From a virus, in IMG/VR virus record IMGVR_UViG_3300047444_000577, positions 1 through 64,000 of that record: a stretch of 64,000 bases of DNA; one strand, 5' to 3'. Both the position numbers and the translations under genes were made by a program. The notes below the pieces were generated by a model, which did not search any database, was not told where the DNA came from, and saw nothing but the letters and a program-made list of their open reading frames with translations. The stretch's first letter is position 1; the number at the start of each line of letters is the position of its first letter. Positions 8,111 through 15,601 of this stretch are shown one piece after another.

Positions 8111-8659
8111 CTACCTCCACTGGTCCGGCGAGTTGTATAGAGACGCCGACGGCAGCAGCTTCTTGAGCCGCTGCTGGCGGACTGGGTCGATCTCGGCCAT
8201 GACCTCGGAGATCCCGTACTTCTGCTGCAGCGCGGCCATCTCGGCGGGTGACAAAGCGTTGACTTTGCCACCGTGGGCCAGGCGCTCGACGGGATTGCCC
8301 TTCTGCGTCCACTTGAGGCCCTTGGCCTGGTAGACCAGACCGGCCTGCGGATTGACTCCCCCGGTGTCGGGCCACGAGTAGTCGCCGTTGTCGAGCTTGT
8401 CGCCCTTATGTACACCGCGCTGGTAGGACCGGTCGTTCAAGCGCTTCTGGACGCCCTTCAGCAGGCGGTCCTGACGACGGTCGGTGATCGTTCCCAGGTA
8501 GCCGTCGGGATACTCCGCCGACGGGGCTCGGGCACCCATGGCGGCCCGCCGGGCATCCAGCGGGTCGCGGAAGGTGAGCGCGTCGGTACCGGCTCCACCA
8601 TTGGCCCGCACAATGGATCCGGGCTGGCCGTCGGCGAGGTATTGCCAGTTACTGCTCAT
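8111..8659 (-). CDS. Unknown protein, possible minor virion component
   Basis: 182 residues, Gln-, Arg- and Asp-rich, soluble, with no clear domain. Features include DALTFRDPLDARRAAMGA near the N-terminus and a helical C-terminus (EMAALQQKYGISEVMAEI). It sits in the middle of the small-gene cluster between spoVS and the endolysin. I do not recognise a family. Confidence 0.65.
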   Translation of the reverse strand: MSSNWQYLADGQPGSIVRANGGAGTDALTFRDPLDARRAAMGARAPSAEYPDGYLGTITDRRQDRLLKGVQKRLNDRSYQRGVHKGDKLDNGDYSWPDTGGVNPQAGLVYQAKGLKWTQKGNPVERLAHGGKVNALSPAEMAALQQKYGISEVMAEIDPVRQQRLKKLLPSASLYNSPDQWR

Positions 8660-8673
8660 GGATGCGCTGCTCC

Positions 8674-9009
8674 CTACGCTCCCTGGCGGTACTGACGCCG
8701 GAGGTAGAAGTCGCGGTTGCCGATGGCCGACGGCACGGTGACGGTGTTGCGCTGGACATCGTTGGCGGCAGCCGCGTTGGCCGCGTACAGTGTCGCGGTC
8801 GGGTGCAGGGAAGCACCCATGCGCTCCTGGATGTTCGCCTTGTGCGAGGCGGTAGCGGCCTCCAGGAACCCACCCTTGGCCTCACCGGTCTTCTTGACCG
8901 ACTTGCCCTTGATGGGCTTGGCCACGTTGCCGAGGGTCGCGGCAGAGGTGCCCATGGTCGGCCGCAGCGACGGGTTGTCCGTCGACACGATGCTGTTCTT
9001 CTTGGCCAC
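8674..9009 (-). CDS. Small basic Ala/Lys-rich protein
   Basis: 111 residues from GTG 9007-9009, chosen because AAGGAG lies eight bases upstream. The N-terminal half is Lys/Ser/Thr-rich (PIKGKSVKKTGEAKGG), the second half Ala/Asn-rich (LYAANAAAANDVQRN). Such composition is seen in nucleic-acid-packaging or internal virion proteins, but this is only a guess. Next gene follows 14 bases after its stop. Confidence 0.6.
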   Translation of the reverse strand: MAKKNSIVSTDNPSLRPTMGTSAATLGNVAKPIKGKSVKKTGEAKGGFLEAATASHKANIQERMGASLHPTATLYAANAAAANDVQRNTVTVPSAIGNRDFYLRRQYRQGA

Positions 9010-9019
9010 GAGGGCTCCT

Positions 9020-9295
9020 TTATCCGCCGATGGTTCGGTAGGGGTTCTTGTCGATCCACTGCCGCTGGTCGTATGTCTGGCTCGACGCACCGTTGGGTGT
9101 CGGGGCGGTCCCTCCGCCAATGCGCCGCCGGTCGTAGTCGCCAGTGGACAGGCCGTTGCTGGAACCGCGCACCTGCGCCTGGTCGAAAACCGAGGTCGCA
9201 CCGAAGGAAACCGGCTGGACCGGTGCGGACGGATACTTTGTCTCCATTGCACCGGCTGAGAATGAGCCGACGCGACCGTCCGCTACACCATCCAT
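9020..9295 (-). CDS. Small protein of unknown function
   Basis: 91 residues from ATG 9293-9295, which has GGAGG five bases upstream; an in-frame GTG at 9305-9307 is the alternative. Gly/Ser/Thr-rich with a C-terminal QTYDQRQWIDKNPYRTIGG. First gene of the small-gene cluster after spoVS. No family recognised. Confidence 0.6.
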   Translation of the reverse strand: MDGVADGRVGSFSAGAMETKYPSAPVQPVSFGATSVFDQAQVRGSSNGLSTGDYDRRRIGGGTAPTPNGASSQTYDQRQWIDKNPYRTIGG

Positions 9296-9356
9296 TTTCG
9301 CCTCCACAGGATCACCCTCCAGTGTAAGTACGGAGGGGATAACTCTGGGAATTGCG

Positions 9357-9653
9357 TCAGTGCACGAGAATGCGCAGCGTCAGGGCGCTGATCTCTCCGT
9401 CGGGCATCTGCACGGTGGTGAAACCGGGGCGGCAGTCGAGGACGATTCCCCGAGGTGCCACGAAACTGTTGGCGATGGCGATGGCCTTCATGGACTGGTT
9501 CACCGCACCGGCTCCGATGGCGCGCAGGGTCACCCGCTTCCCGTCGTAAACGGCATGCGAGATCGCGCTGGCCAGACTGGCGGCAGAGGACGAGGACTTT
9601 ACCCGCAGGGTGGCCTCGTTACCGCCCCCCTCGTCGTCGATTTGAACAACCAT
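9357..9653 (-). CDS. spoVS: SpoVS-family protein
   Basis: 98 residues. From residue 14 the sequence follows the SpoVS (stage V sporulation protein S) family: TLRVKSSSSAASLASAI, then the hallmark AIGAGAVNQSMKAIAIA at 45-61, then FVAPRGIVLDCRPGF. In Bacillus and Streptomyces SpoVS affects septation and sporulation; the fold is Alba-like and may bind nucleic acid. The 12-residue N-terminal extension is acidic and Gly-rich. It sits alone between the terminator at 9724-9760 and the small-gene cluster. A phage copy could alter host development or simply bind RNA or DNA. The family call is firm, the phage role is unknown. Confidence 0.85.
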   Translation of the reverse strand: MVVQIDDEGGGNEATLRVKSSSSAASLASAISHAVYDGKRVTLRAIGAGAVNQSMKAIAIANSFVAPRGIVLDCRPGFTTVQMPDGEISALTLRILVH

Positions 9654-9723
9654 TGGTGTCTCCTGTTATTCCGAGTAGCATCTTTTCGAGAATACGGTCG
9701 GACAGGAAAGCCGTGATAATGAC

Positions 9724-9760
9724 AGCAGGCCCCGGGGTTGGCAATCACCCGGGGCCTGCT
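9724..9760 (-). terminator. Intrinsic terminator hairpin after endonuclease VII gene
   Basis: A 13-bp inverted repeat (AGCAGGCCCCGGG and its complement) with an 11-base loop lies just after the stop of the endonuclease VII gene. The region 9660-9723 between it and spoVS probably holds the promoter for spoVS, but I see no convincing -35/-10 pair. Confidence 0.75.
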
Positions 9761-9773
9761 GCGTATCTAGTTG

Positions 9774-10208
9774 TTACTCCGGCGCGTAGAAGGTGCCGAT
9801 GGCCAGAGCGGGAGGGTTCAGGAGGTAGTCCTTGGCCCGGTCGAAGAACTGCGGGTCGTCGCGAGCATGGCCGAGCAGGGTGTTGCACGGTCGGCAGAGC
9901 AGCCCGCGCACGATCAGGGTCTTGTGGTCATGGTCGACCGACAGTTTCCTGGTCTTCCCCGTTGCCCGCCGACAGAGGGGGCAACGGCCGTCCTGGTGGG
10001 CGTAGATCCGGTCGTAGTCCCCGTCCCCGAGCCCGTAGACCCTCTGGGATCGTTTCTCGTGAGCGGCCTTCTTGCGCCGGTCTCTCTCCTCGCGCCAGTG
10101 GGTGGCGCATCGGGGTCCGGGGTTGGGGGCGGGCCTGCGCTGCCGGGCAGGTGGTGGGAAGCCTCCCCACTCGGCAGCGCAGTCCTTGCAGACCTTTGGC
10201 TCCGTCAC
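9774..10208 (-). CDS. Recombination endonuclease VII-like (HNH/His-Me)
   Basis: 144 residues. The core matches the T4 endonuclease VII family: CPLC at 76-79, VDHDH at 91-95 with the catalytic metal ligands, and LLCRPCN at 103-109, so four Cys bind a structural zinc. A further Cys-x2-Cys (CKDC, 7-10) and an Arg/Lys-rich linker precede it. Family members resolve branched DNA during packaging or act as mobile HNH nucleases. In an operon with the gene upstream (overlap of four bases), it more likely serves DNA debranching, but a role in intron spread is possible. Confidence 0.85.
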   Translation of the reverse strand: MTEPKVCKDCAAEWGGFPPPARQRRPAPNPGPRCATHWREERDRRKKAAHEKRSQRVYGLGDGDYDRIYAHQDGRCPLCRRATGKTRKLSVDHDHKTLIVRGLLCRPCNTLLGHARDDPQFFDRAKDYLLNPPALAIGTFYAPE

Positions 10209-10534
10209 TCGTCCGGTAGGTCTTCGAACATGGGGAGCCGGACGCCCTGGGCGACCCAGCCCTTGTCAGGCCGGTTCTTGAGGATCCCGTACACCGCCCA
10301 GTAGCAGTTCGTCGGCACCTCCAGCGGCCCACGCCCGAAGGCCGCTACCGAGACCCCGTCGATGTGCTGGTAGCGGATCTCGGGGATCTTCTCCCACAGG
10401 GAGACCTCGGTGCCGTAGCGCTCCAGCATGAGAGCCAGCGCCTGCTTCTTCTCCTCCGGCGTGGGGTGTCCCCAGTAGCCCCAACCCACCTCATAGATGG
10501 GTCGTGCGGTGGTCGCATCGTGAAGGTTGCTCAT
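10205..10534 (-). CDS. Unknown protein
   Basis: 109 residues from ATG 10532-10534 (MSNLHDATTARP). The N-terminal part contains EVGWGYWGHPTPEEKKQAL followed by a helix, the rest is beta-like (VSVAAFGRGPLEVPTNCYW). It lies between the dNMP kinase and endonuclease VII genes and its stop overlaps the latter's start. No family recognised. Confidence 0.6.
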   Translation of the reverse strand: MSNLHDATTARPIYEVGWGYWGHPTPEEKKQALALMLERYGTEVSLWEKIPEIRYQHIDGVSVAAFGRGPLEVPTNCYWAVYGILKNRPDKGWVAQGVRLPMFEDLPDE

Positions 10535-10544
10535 GCCGCCCCTC

Positions 10545-11171
10545 TCAGGCCTGCGCGAGGATGTTGTGGACGGTGGTATGAAGCGTGTTGAGGTCACCGT
10601 TGTTGTTCAGGTGCACGTCGAACCACCTGTCCGGGAGGGGCTTCTCCGACCGGTGGTCGTTGACCGCGCCGTAGCCGGGCCGCTCGACCTTGATGAGCAG
10701 CGCGAGGTTCTTGTCCAGGGCCTGGTGTTCGTTCTCGAAGCGCAGGTCAGTGAAGACGTACCGCTTCTCGGGGTTCAGGTTCTTGAAGGCGGCGTTGACC
10801 CACACGTCCTGGGAGATCAGTTCTCGGCCGACCTCGGTGCCGAGGACCTGGAGCATGCGGCGGATCTCGCCGTCGAGGCTGCGCTTGGCCTCTTCCCAGC
10901 CGATCTCGTCCACGATGTCCTTGACGCGGAACTCGCGGCCGTAGGAGTCGCATCGGACGATGGGGTTGAGGATGTAGAGGGCGTTGCGCAGGACGTCGGC
11001 GAAGGCGCGGCGCTCGTAGCCGTACTCGGCCAGGATCTTGGCGATGGCGTCCTTGCCCGTGCCCGGGTAGCCGTGCAGGCCGACGAGCCTCGGCAGCCGG
11101 TCCAGGATGACGTCCTGGCGGAAGGCCTTGTTCAGGGCCGCGTCGGTGATGGTGGCGGTGTTGGTGGTCAA
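10545..11171 (-). CDS. Deoxynucleoside monophosphate kinase
   Basis: 208 residues. A P-loop GYPGTGKD at 34-41 is followed by a helix and RAFADVLRNALYILNP, the pattern of phage dNMP kinases (T4 gp1-like P-loop kinases) that phosphorylate dNMPs to dNDPs. The later FTDLRFENEHQAL strand-turn is the usual 'D-x-R' catalytic region. It acts in the cytoplasm beside ThyX and the class II ribonucleotide reductase to supply dNTPs. The C-terminus carries the dispersed word at 10576-10583. Confidence 0.85.
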   Translation of the reverse strand: MTTNTATITDAALNKAFRQDVILDRLPRLVGLHGYPGTGKDAIAKILAEYGYERRAFADVLRNALYILNPIVRCDSYGREFRVKDIVDEIGWEEAKRSLDGEIRRMLQVLGTEVGRELISQDVWVNAAFKNLNPEKRYVFTDLRFENEHQALDKNLALLIKVERPGYGAVNDHRSEKPLPDRWFDVHLNNNGDLNTLHTTVHNILAQA

Positions 11172-11611
11172 CGCAGTTCCTCAGTGGTGGTGTCGTTGGT
11201 GTCGGCAGTCGGGGGGTTCCACGGACCGACGGGGTGCTCGGCAGGCACCGGGTCGAGCCCCATGCTGCTGAGGGCGGTGTCCATGACCACGGGGATCTTC
11301 CACAGCGCCTGACGGGCCCGGACGACGTCCTCGTTGCGCGCGTTCTCCAACTGGACGAGCGTTTGGAACTGGCCATGCCAGCGGCCCGTCATCCAGTCGG
11401 TCTTGACGATGAGCGGAGTCACCGCAGTGACAAGGTTGGTCGCCTGGCTCTCGGTCTCCTTTACGCGTGCTTTCGCGGCGAGGAGTTCGATGCGGGTCAG
11501 CCGGTACTCGTCGGTCAGCGTTTCGAGTCGCTGCTGCAGCCGGTAGATGACCCATCCGCTGGCGGCGATGGCGCACAGGAAGACCCAGATGACTACGATT
11601 GCGGCGATCAC
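11168..11611 (-). CDS. Membrane-anchored coiled-coil protein
   Basis: 147 residues. Residues 1-23 form one hydrophobic helix (MIAAIVVIWVFLCAIAASGW), then a coiled coil of about 45 residues (LQQRLETLTDEYRLTRIEL) and a polar C-terminus. The start overlaps the ThyX stop by four bases and the stop overlaps the dNMP kinase start. Topology suggests a type II membrane protein with a cytoplasmic or periplasmic-facing coil; spanin-like function is unlikely in a Gram-positive host. Function unknown. Confidence 0.65.
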   Translation of the reverse strand: MIAAIVVIWVFLCAIAASGWVIYRLQQRLETLTDEYRLTRIELLAAKARVKETESQATNLVTAVTPLIVKTDWMTGRWHGQFQTLVQLENARNEDVVRARQALWKIPVVMDTALSSMGLDPVPAEHPVGPWNPPTADTNDTTTEELR

Positions 11612-12318
11612 GGGGCGACCCTTCCGTTGGCGTTCCAGGCGACGTAGGTGTGCGGGAAGTAGTTGGCGAACCGGTACTCCATGTGCCGCGCGACCATCTC
11701 GATCTCCCGCAGCGGGTAGGACGGGAAGTGCGCGTCCGCGTCCGTGGTGCGCAGGCTCAGGAAGTGCATGAGCGAGCGCGGGTTGCAGGTGGCGTAGAAG
11801 GAGGTGAAGAGGTTGAGCGGCAGGACGTTGCGGGCGACCTCCCTGGCGATTCCCGCGCGGAGCATCTGCTCGTAGGCTCCCCAGGCGACGTGGATTACCT
11901 CGTCGTTCACCCGGTCCAGCAACTCGTGCTGGTCAGGGGTGCCGGGAACGAAGGAGTACTCCCCCGGCTTGCCCTTCTGGCGCAGGTTTCGCTCCGGGCC
12001 GGGTACGTAGAAGACGGGCTCCAGTTCCTTGTACCGGCCGCTGGTCTCGTTGTAGGACCATCCGACGCGATGACGCATGAACTCTCGGGCCACGAAGATG
12101 GGGGCCTCGACCAGGAAGGTCATGGAGCCGTGTTCGAACGGGCTGCCGTGGCGGTTCTTCATCAGGTAGTTGATGAGTCCCTGGGCCTCCCCCGACTCCG
12201 CCGAAGCGGAGCCGAGGGTGGACACGCGGGCCGCCTTGCAGATCAGAGTGTCGCTCCCGGCCAGGGAGTCCGGTACGAGCGCCGCCGAGACGTCGGAGCG
12301 GGTCTTGAGGAGGGTCAC
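11608..12318 (-). CDS. thyX: Flavin-dependent thymidylate synthase ThyX
   Basis: 236 residues. The ThyX signature RHRxxSxNExSGRY is present as RHRVGWSYNETSGRY at 82-96 with a two-residue variant spacing, and GSPFEHGSMTF (58-68) and CNPRSLMHFLSLR near 180 complete the FAD- and dUMP-binding surfaces. The enzyme makes dTMP from dUMP with methylenetetrahydrofolate and NADPH. Length is normal for the family. It overlaps the RNA ligase gene upstream and the membrane protein downstream by four bases, so translation is coupled. Confidence 0.95.
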   Translation of the reverse strand: MTLLKTRSDVSAALVPDSLAGSDTLICKAARVSTLGSASAESGEAQGLINYLMKNRHGSPFEHGSMTFLVEAPIFVAREFMRHRVGWSYNETSGRYKELEPVFYVPGPERNLRQKGKPGEYSFVPGTPDQHELLDRVNDEVIHVAWGAYEQMLRAGIAREVARNVLPLNLFTSFYATCNPRSLMHFLSLRTTDADAHFPSYPLREIEMVARHMEYRFANYFPHTYVAWNANGRVAP

Positions 12319-12992
12319 TTGGACGCCTTCACCTGGCTCTTGGGCTTCTCATCGCCCTTGATCGTGACCTTGAAGTAGGAACCGGCCGCGACGTGGAACA
12401 GGATGATGCCCTCGGGGTCCATGAAGCCCGGTGCGATGAGGGAGCCTTCCGACTCCAAGGTATGAAGCGCGTCGTCGACAGCCGCGTTGAGGTACTGGCC
12501 GTCGAAGACCGAGATCACTGGGACCACGGTCACCTCCGGCGGCGCAGGCTTGGCCTTGGGGAAGGTCTCGGTGTACCTGTCGTCGATCTCGGGGTCGCGG
12601 ACGTCGTACCAGCGGTCGACGTTGAACAGCGCGAAGCGCTTCTCACTCAGGCCGTAGCCGGTCTGGATGCCGGAGCCGAACCACTCGCCGTAGTGCTTGC
12701 CGACGCCTAGCGCGACCAGTCCCTCAGCGTTGGCCCAGACCCAGGCCGCGAAGCCGAAGTTGTCGTTCTCGGGGCTGAGCCAGCGGTTGCGGCTACCCGC
12801 CCTGACTGCGTAGGCAGTGCCGTTCGCGAATACCAGTCGCTTCGGGATGTTGGGGTCCTGCGCCGCTCCGTCGGCCTCGACGATATCGATCAGGCCGTTG
12901 GTGCCGTTGATCTTCTCGGTCGCGATGACCCTGCGGTGGAGCCGTGGGATGGGCCGGAACTTGGGGTAGGTCTCGGTAGAGGTGTGCGTCAT
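12315..12992 (-). CDS. RNA ligase (nucleotidyltransferase superfamily, Rnl-like)
   Basis: 225 residues. Motif I is EKINGTNG with nucleotidyl Lys27; motif III is GEWFGSGIQ; FALFNVDRW, motif IV EGIILFH and motif V YFKVTIKGD follow in order. This is the adenylyltransferase core of ATP-dependent RNA ligases, without a clear extra domain. It would seal RNA nicks, possibly repairing tRNAs cut by host defence nucleases. It overlaps thyX by four bases. A DNA ligase is less likely because no OB-fold domain is present. Confidence 0.8.
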   Translation of the reverse strand: MTHTSTETYPKFRPIPRLHRRVIATEKINGTNGLIDIVEADGAAQDPNIPKRLVFANGTAYAVRAGSRNRWLSPENDNFGFAAWVWANAEGLVALGVGKHYGEWFGSGIQTGYGLSEKRFALFNVDRWYDVRDPEIDDRYTETFPKAKPAPPEVTVVPVISVFDGQYLNAAVDDALHTLESEGSLIAPGFMDPEGIILFHVAAGSYFKVTIKGDEKPKSQVKASK

Positions 12993-13000
12993 GTGGTGGG

Positions 13001-13450
13001 TCAGTCCCTCTCGTAGGCTTCGAAGGCGGTTATGGGGACTCCGAACCGGTAGTCCTCACCGTTCCTCACGGTGCGCCTGCTTAGTATTGCTTTCTTCTTA
13101 TCGGTTCGCAAGACCATTTCACGATCGGTATCTACGAACTCGATCCACTCGGCCGCACCCAGGGCTCGGTTCCACTCGTCGACGTCGTACAGGACGTAGT
13201 CCTCGTTGCGCGCGTCCTTCTGGGTCACACCGCTGTGCTGGTACAGGCGCAGCATCCAGTCCAGCTTGCCGACGGCGTAGCGGCGGTCGCCGCGCTGGAC
13301 GGTGATGGTGTCCTTGTGGTGGCTCAGCAGGGTGCGCGGGGCTCCCGTAGGGGCCTGCCCCCTCCAGGTCCACGGTGGGCGCGGCTGCTGGAAGGGGGCG
13401 ATCTCCGGGATGGGTTCGGCTTCGGTGTAGCGGCGGCGTACGGTCCTCAC
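13001..13450 (-). CDS. Unknown protein
   Basis: 149 residues from GTG 13448-13450, which overlaps the TGA of the upstream gene; an in-frame GTG at 13457-13459 is the alternative. The N-terminus is Arg-rich, followed by a Pro-rich linker and a mixed alpha/beta region ending FRFGVPITAFEAYERD-like. No family recognised. It separates the nuclease pair from the RNA ligase gene. Confidence 0.6.
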   Translation of the reverse strand: MRTVRRRYTEAEPIPEIAPFQQPRPPWTWRGQAPTGAPRTLLSHHKDTITVQRGDRRYAVGKLDWMLRLYQHSGVTQKDARNEDYVLYDVDEWNRALGAAEWIEFVDTDREMVLRTDKKKAILSRRTVRNGEDYRFGVPITAFEAYERD

Positions 13451-13956
13451 GCGGACCACCTGCTCGCGCGGGAGTCGCGGTCGGATCGGCCGACCCGGCG
13501 GGTCAGTTCACGGCTGAGCAAAGTGGCCCTCCGGTCGGCTGAGTCGTAGATGGTCTGGAGCATGCGCCGGTAGGCGAAGGCGGTCTGCTTGTCCTCCTGG
13601 GCCTTGACGTACTCGGGGTCCTCGAAGGCCCGCGCCTTGGCCGCTGTCACTGTCTTCTCGGAGGCGTTCTTGACGGCGGATAGGGCCTTATGGCGTTCGA
13701 GTGTGTCGGCGCACGACTTTTCGTCCACCTCCGCTGCCGCCAGTCGTCCCCCCGTGTACTCCACCCACGACGACATCCTCGTGAACAGCGACATCAGCGC
13801 TCCGTCGCTTAGTTCGGTGGGATCCTCCGGCAGTTCGGGGACGTCTCCCTCCGGCCTCGGCGGCAGGTACAGGTCCTCCCGCTCCAGTCGCCGGGTCGCC
13901 CTCTGGGAGGGTGTCTGCACCGCGTCCCAGCCCTTGCGCGCTACTGCTCTCGGCAT
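13447..13956 (-). CDS. Helical protein with N-terminal GWDAV motif
   Basis: 169 residues. It opens MPRAVARKGWDAVQTPS, then an acidic Pro-rich linker and about 110 residues of Lys/Glu/Ala helix (VKNASEKTVTAAKARAFED). The GWDAV segment also occurs in the HTH initiator-like protein (30824-31909) and, as GWDVV, at the N-terminus of the primase. That suggests a short binding motif for a shared partner. Its first 269 bases overlap the C-terminal frame of the Cas4-like nuclease. Function unknown. Confidence 0.65.
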   Translation of the reverse strand: MPRAVARKGWDAVQTPSQRATRRLEREDLYLPPRPEGDVPELPEDPTELSDGALMSLFTRMSSWVEYTGGRLAAAEVDEKSCADTLERHKALSAVKNASEKTVTAAKARAFEDPEYVKAQEDKQTAFAYRRMLQTIYDSADRRATLLSRELTRRVGRSDRDSRASRWSA

Positions 13957-14845
13957 CGCTCTCCCAGCATGTCGATTTGAACGGACACTCCTTGCAGACG
14001 GCCCTGTCCTGCCCGGTGTGCTCCGGTCGCGGTGGTGGTTTGCCCTTCTTCAAGGCGTACTTGATGTCGAGAGCCGACTCCAGGAGGGGGGCCGAGATCT
14101 CGGGGTTGTACTGGATGGAGAACTCTTTGTGCGCCTGGTTGGCCTTGTACTCGTAGAGGAAGATCACCTTGTCGAAGGGCAGCCCCATCTCCTTGCACAG
14201 CGCGAGGTAGATCTGGGTCTGCCGGATGTGGCTGCCGAAGGGTCGGCGAAGGTCCTTCCACAGCCCGTCGGTGTCGATGACGGTCTTGCCGTCCTCAGTC
14301 TTCACGGTGTACTTGCGCAGCAATTCGGGGTTATCGAATCGGACCGTGCCATTGCCGATGCTCTTGACCTCGACCAGTGCGTCCAGGTCCTCGACCGCAC
14401 CGTCCTCGTGCCCGGCGATGAGGTACTTCTCCTCCGCCTCCAGGGGCACCTCGCGGTACTCCAGGAAGTGGTTCTCGAATCCGGTGGTGTTGTAGCACTC
14501 ATCGCAGGTCTTCTGACCACCTGTGCCGATCTCCGAGTAGCCGCAGGTCGGGCAGACCCACTTGCCCCACAGGCGGCCCATCTGCTGCAGCCACTTCTGC
14601 CACTTGAAGTGGATCGCGTGGCCCTCTTCGAACACCGTCTCCAACTGCGCGGAGAACTTGCGGTTGCTCTCGGGGGTGGCCCCCGCCAGCCTGTAGTAGG
14701 TCGAGCGGGGGCACCAGTCGGACTTGGCCATCTCGGACGGGTGGATGATGTCCTGCCGCCGGTCGGTGGGCTTGTCGTGCTCGGCGAGCAGGTGGGCGTG
14801 GATGTCGCCGAGGAGGAGGGTCTTACTCTTCTTCGTGTCCGCCAG
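13688..14845 (-). CDS. Cas4/RecB-like PD-(D/E)XK nuclease with Fe-S-type cysteines
   Basis: The region encodes GHEDGAVEDLDALVEVKSI, the GxxD...ExK catalytic motif of RecB/Cas4 nucleases, and a C-terminal CKECPFKSTCW cluster; two internal Cys-x2-Cys pairs (CPTCGYS, CDEC) may bind zinc. Such phage enzymes act as single-strand or end-processing exonucleases in recombination. The start is unclear: no ATG or GTG is near the upstream stop, so CTG 14843-14845 is a guess. The frame stays open for about 90 residues beyond the Cys cluster into the next gene; that tail has a shadow-like composition, yet no earlier stop exists. Confidence 0.7.
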   Translation of the reverse strand: MADTKKSKTLLLGDIHAHLLAEHDKPTDRRQDIIHPSEMAKSDWCPRSTYYRLAGATPESNRKFSAQLETVFEEGHAIHFKWQKWLQQMGRLWGKWVCPTCGYSEIGTGGQKTCDECYNTTGFENHFLEYREVPLEAEEKYLIAGHEDGAVEDLDALVEVKSIGNGTVRFDNPELLRKYTVKTEDGKTVIDTDGLWKDLRRPFGSHIRQTQIYLALCKEMGLPFDKVIFLYEYKANQAHKEFSIQYNPEISAPLLESALDIKYALKKGKPPPRPEHTGQDRAVCKECPFKSTCWESDAESSSAQGLGRGADTLPEGDPATGAGGPVPAAEAGGRRPRTAGGSHRTKRRSADVAVHEDVVVGGVHGGTTGGSGGGRKVVRRHTRTP

Positions 14846-15254
14846 GGAGGCGATCCGGCCCGTCGGTTTCAGCGGCCTCCTCGTCGTCCCAGAAGTTGCT
14901 CGGGAGCCTCTCCGGCCACTCGCGTTCGAGGTCTTGCCGGGTGGGGGCACTGTCGAAACTCCAGAGTTCTCTCGGTATGAATCGCCGGATGTAGGCGCGC
15001 TCCAGTGCGTCGGTGCCGCCCCACGTGCCGTAGTGCTCGTTGTTGACCAGGGCGAAGGTCAGACACTGTTCGCGGAGCGGGCAGACGCGTTGGGTATAGG
15101 TGCCGTTGCAGATGTGCTTGGCCTGGGCCTCACTGCCCCCGCCGTCCCCGAAGAAGTCGTCGTGCTCGCGTGTCGGCGGGAACTTGAGGCAGGCAGCGGC
15201 ATTGTCGGGGTTGCCCGCGCCGTTCCATTCGGGGGCGGGGATTCGGAGCCTCAT
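14823..15254 (-). CDS. WhiB-like protein with atypical cysteine spacing
   Basis: 143 residues from ATG 15252-15254, in an ATGA overlap with the resolvase-like gene. Four Cys at 22, 49, 58 and 64 and GTWGGT at 76-81 follow the WhiB layout (Fe-S cluster Cys then G[VI]WGG turn). Canonical WhiB has Cys-x2-Cys-x5-Cys for the last three; here the first gap is eight residues. The C-terminus is acidic (DGPDRLPGGHEEE) rather than basic. Phage WhiB proteins can repress host whiB and alter sigma-factor use. The variant spacing makes cluster binding an inference. Confidence 0.75.
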   Translation of the reverse strand: MRLRIPAPEWNGAGNPDNAAACLKFPPTREHDDFFGDGGGSEAQAKHICNGTYTQRVCPLREQCLTFALVNNEHYGTWGGTDALERAYIRRFIPRELWSFDSAPTRQDLEREWPERLPSNFWDDEEAAETDGPDRLPGGHEEE

Positions 15255-15601
15255 GACCACGGCAGGACCGCGTCTTCTTCGGAGCCCGGGTAGGCGAGTG
15301 CGTGCAGGGAGAGGAAGTGCTCCTCTGACATCGTGATCCAGGTCCTTCCGCTGGCCATCTGGATTCCGAAGAGCATTTCCCTGTCGTCGATCAGGGCCTG
15401 CTTCTCTGCGGTGATCAGTTCTGCGTCTTTGAGCGGGTACTGGCTCTTGCCGGTGATCTTGTACTCGGCGCTGTACTGCGGGGTCCTCACGTCGTTCTTG
15501 CGGACCCAGCCGTTTCCGCTACCGGCGTTCACCGTTCCGCCGAGGAGTCTCGCGGCCCGACGTTCCTGCCTCTGGCTCTTCTTCAACATGCTTTCCGCCA
15601 T
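15251..15601 (-). CDS. Holliday junction resolvase-like PD-(D/E)XK nuclease
   Basis: 116 residues from ATG 15599-15601 (GGAGG seven bases upstream). RQERRAARLLGGTVNAGSGN at 11-30, then NDVR with Asp37, EYK at 46-48 and YPLKDAELITAEKQAL reproduce the small archaeal-Hjc-like or VRR-type nuclease pattern (GSGN...D...ExK...Ser/Leu helix). It would cut branched DNA. The gene sits directly downstream of recA and upstream of the Cas4-like nuclease, a recombination block. Its start overlaps the membrane-peptide gene by 83 bases. Confidence 0.7.
   Translation of the reverse strand: MAESMLKKSQRQERRAARLLGGTVNAGSGNGWVRKNDVRTPQYSAEYKITGKSQYPLKDAELITAEKQALIDDREMLFGIQMASGRTWITMSEEHFLSLHALAYPGSEEDAVLPWS

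Noticed and set aside
14823-14950. Upstream Met for the Cas4-like nuclease at 14950
   Set aside because: The added 35 residues are out of frame inside the WhiB-like gene and have Arg/Pro/Ser shadow composition; a start near 14845 is more likely though not proven.
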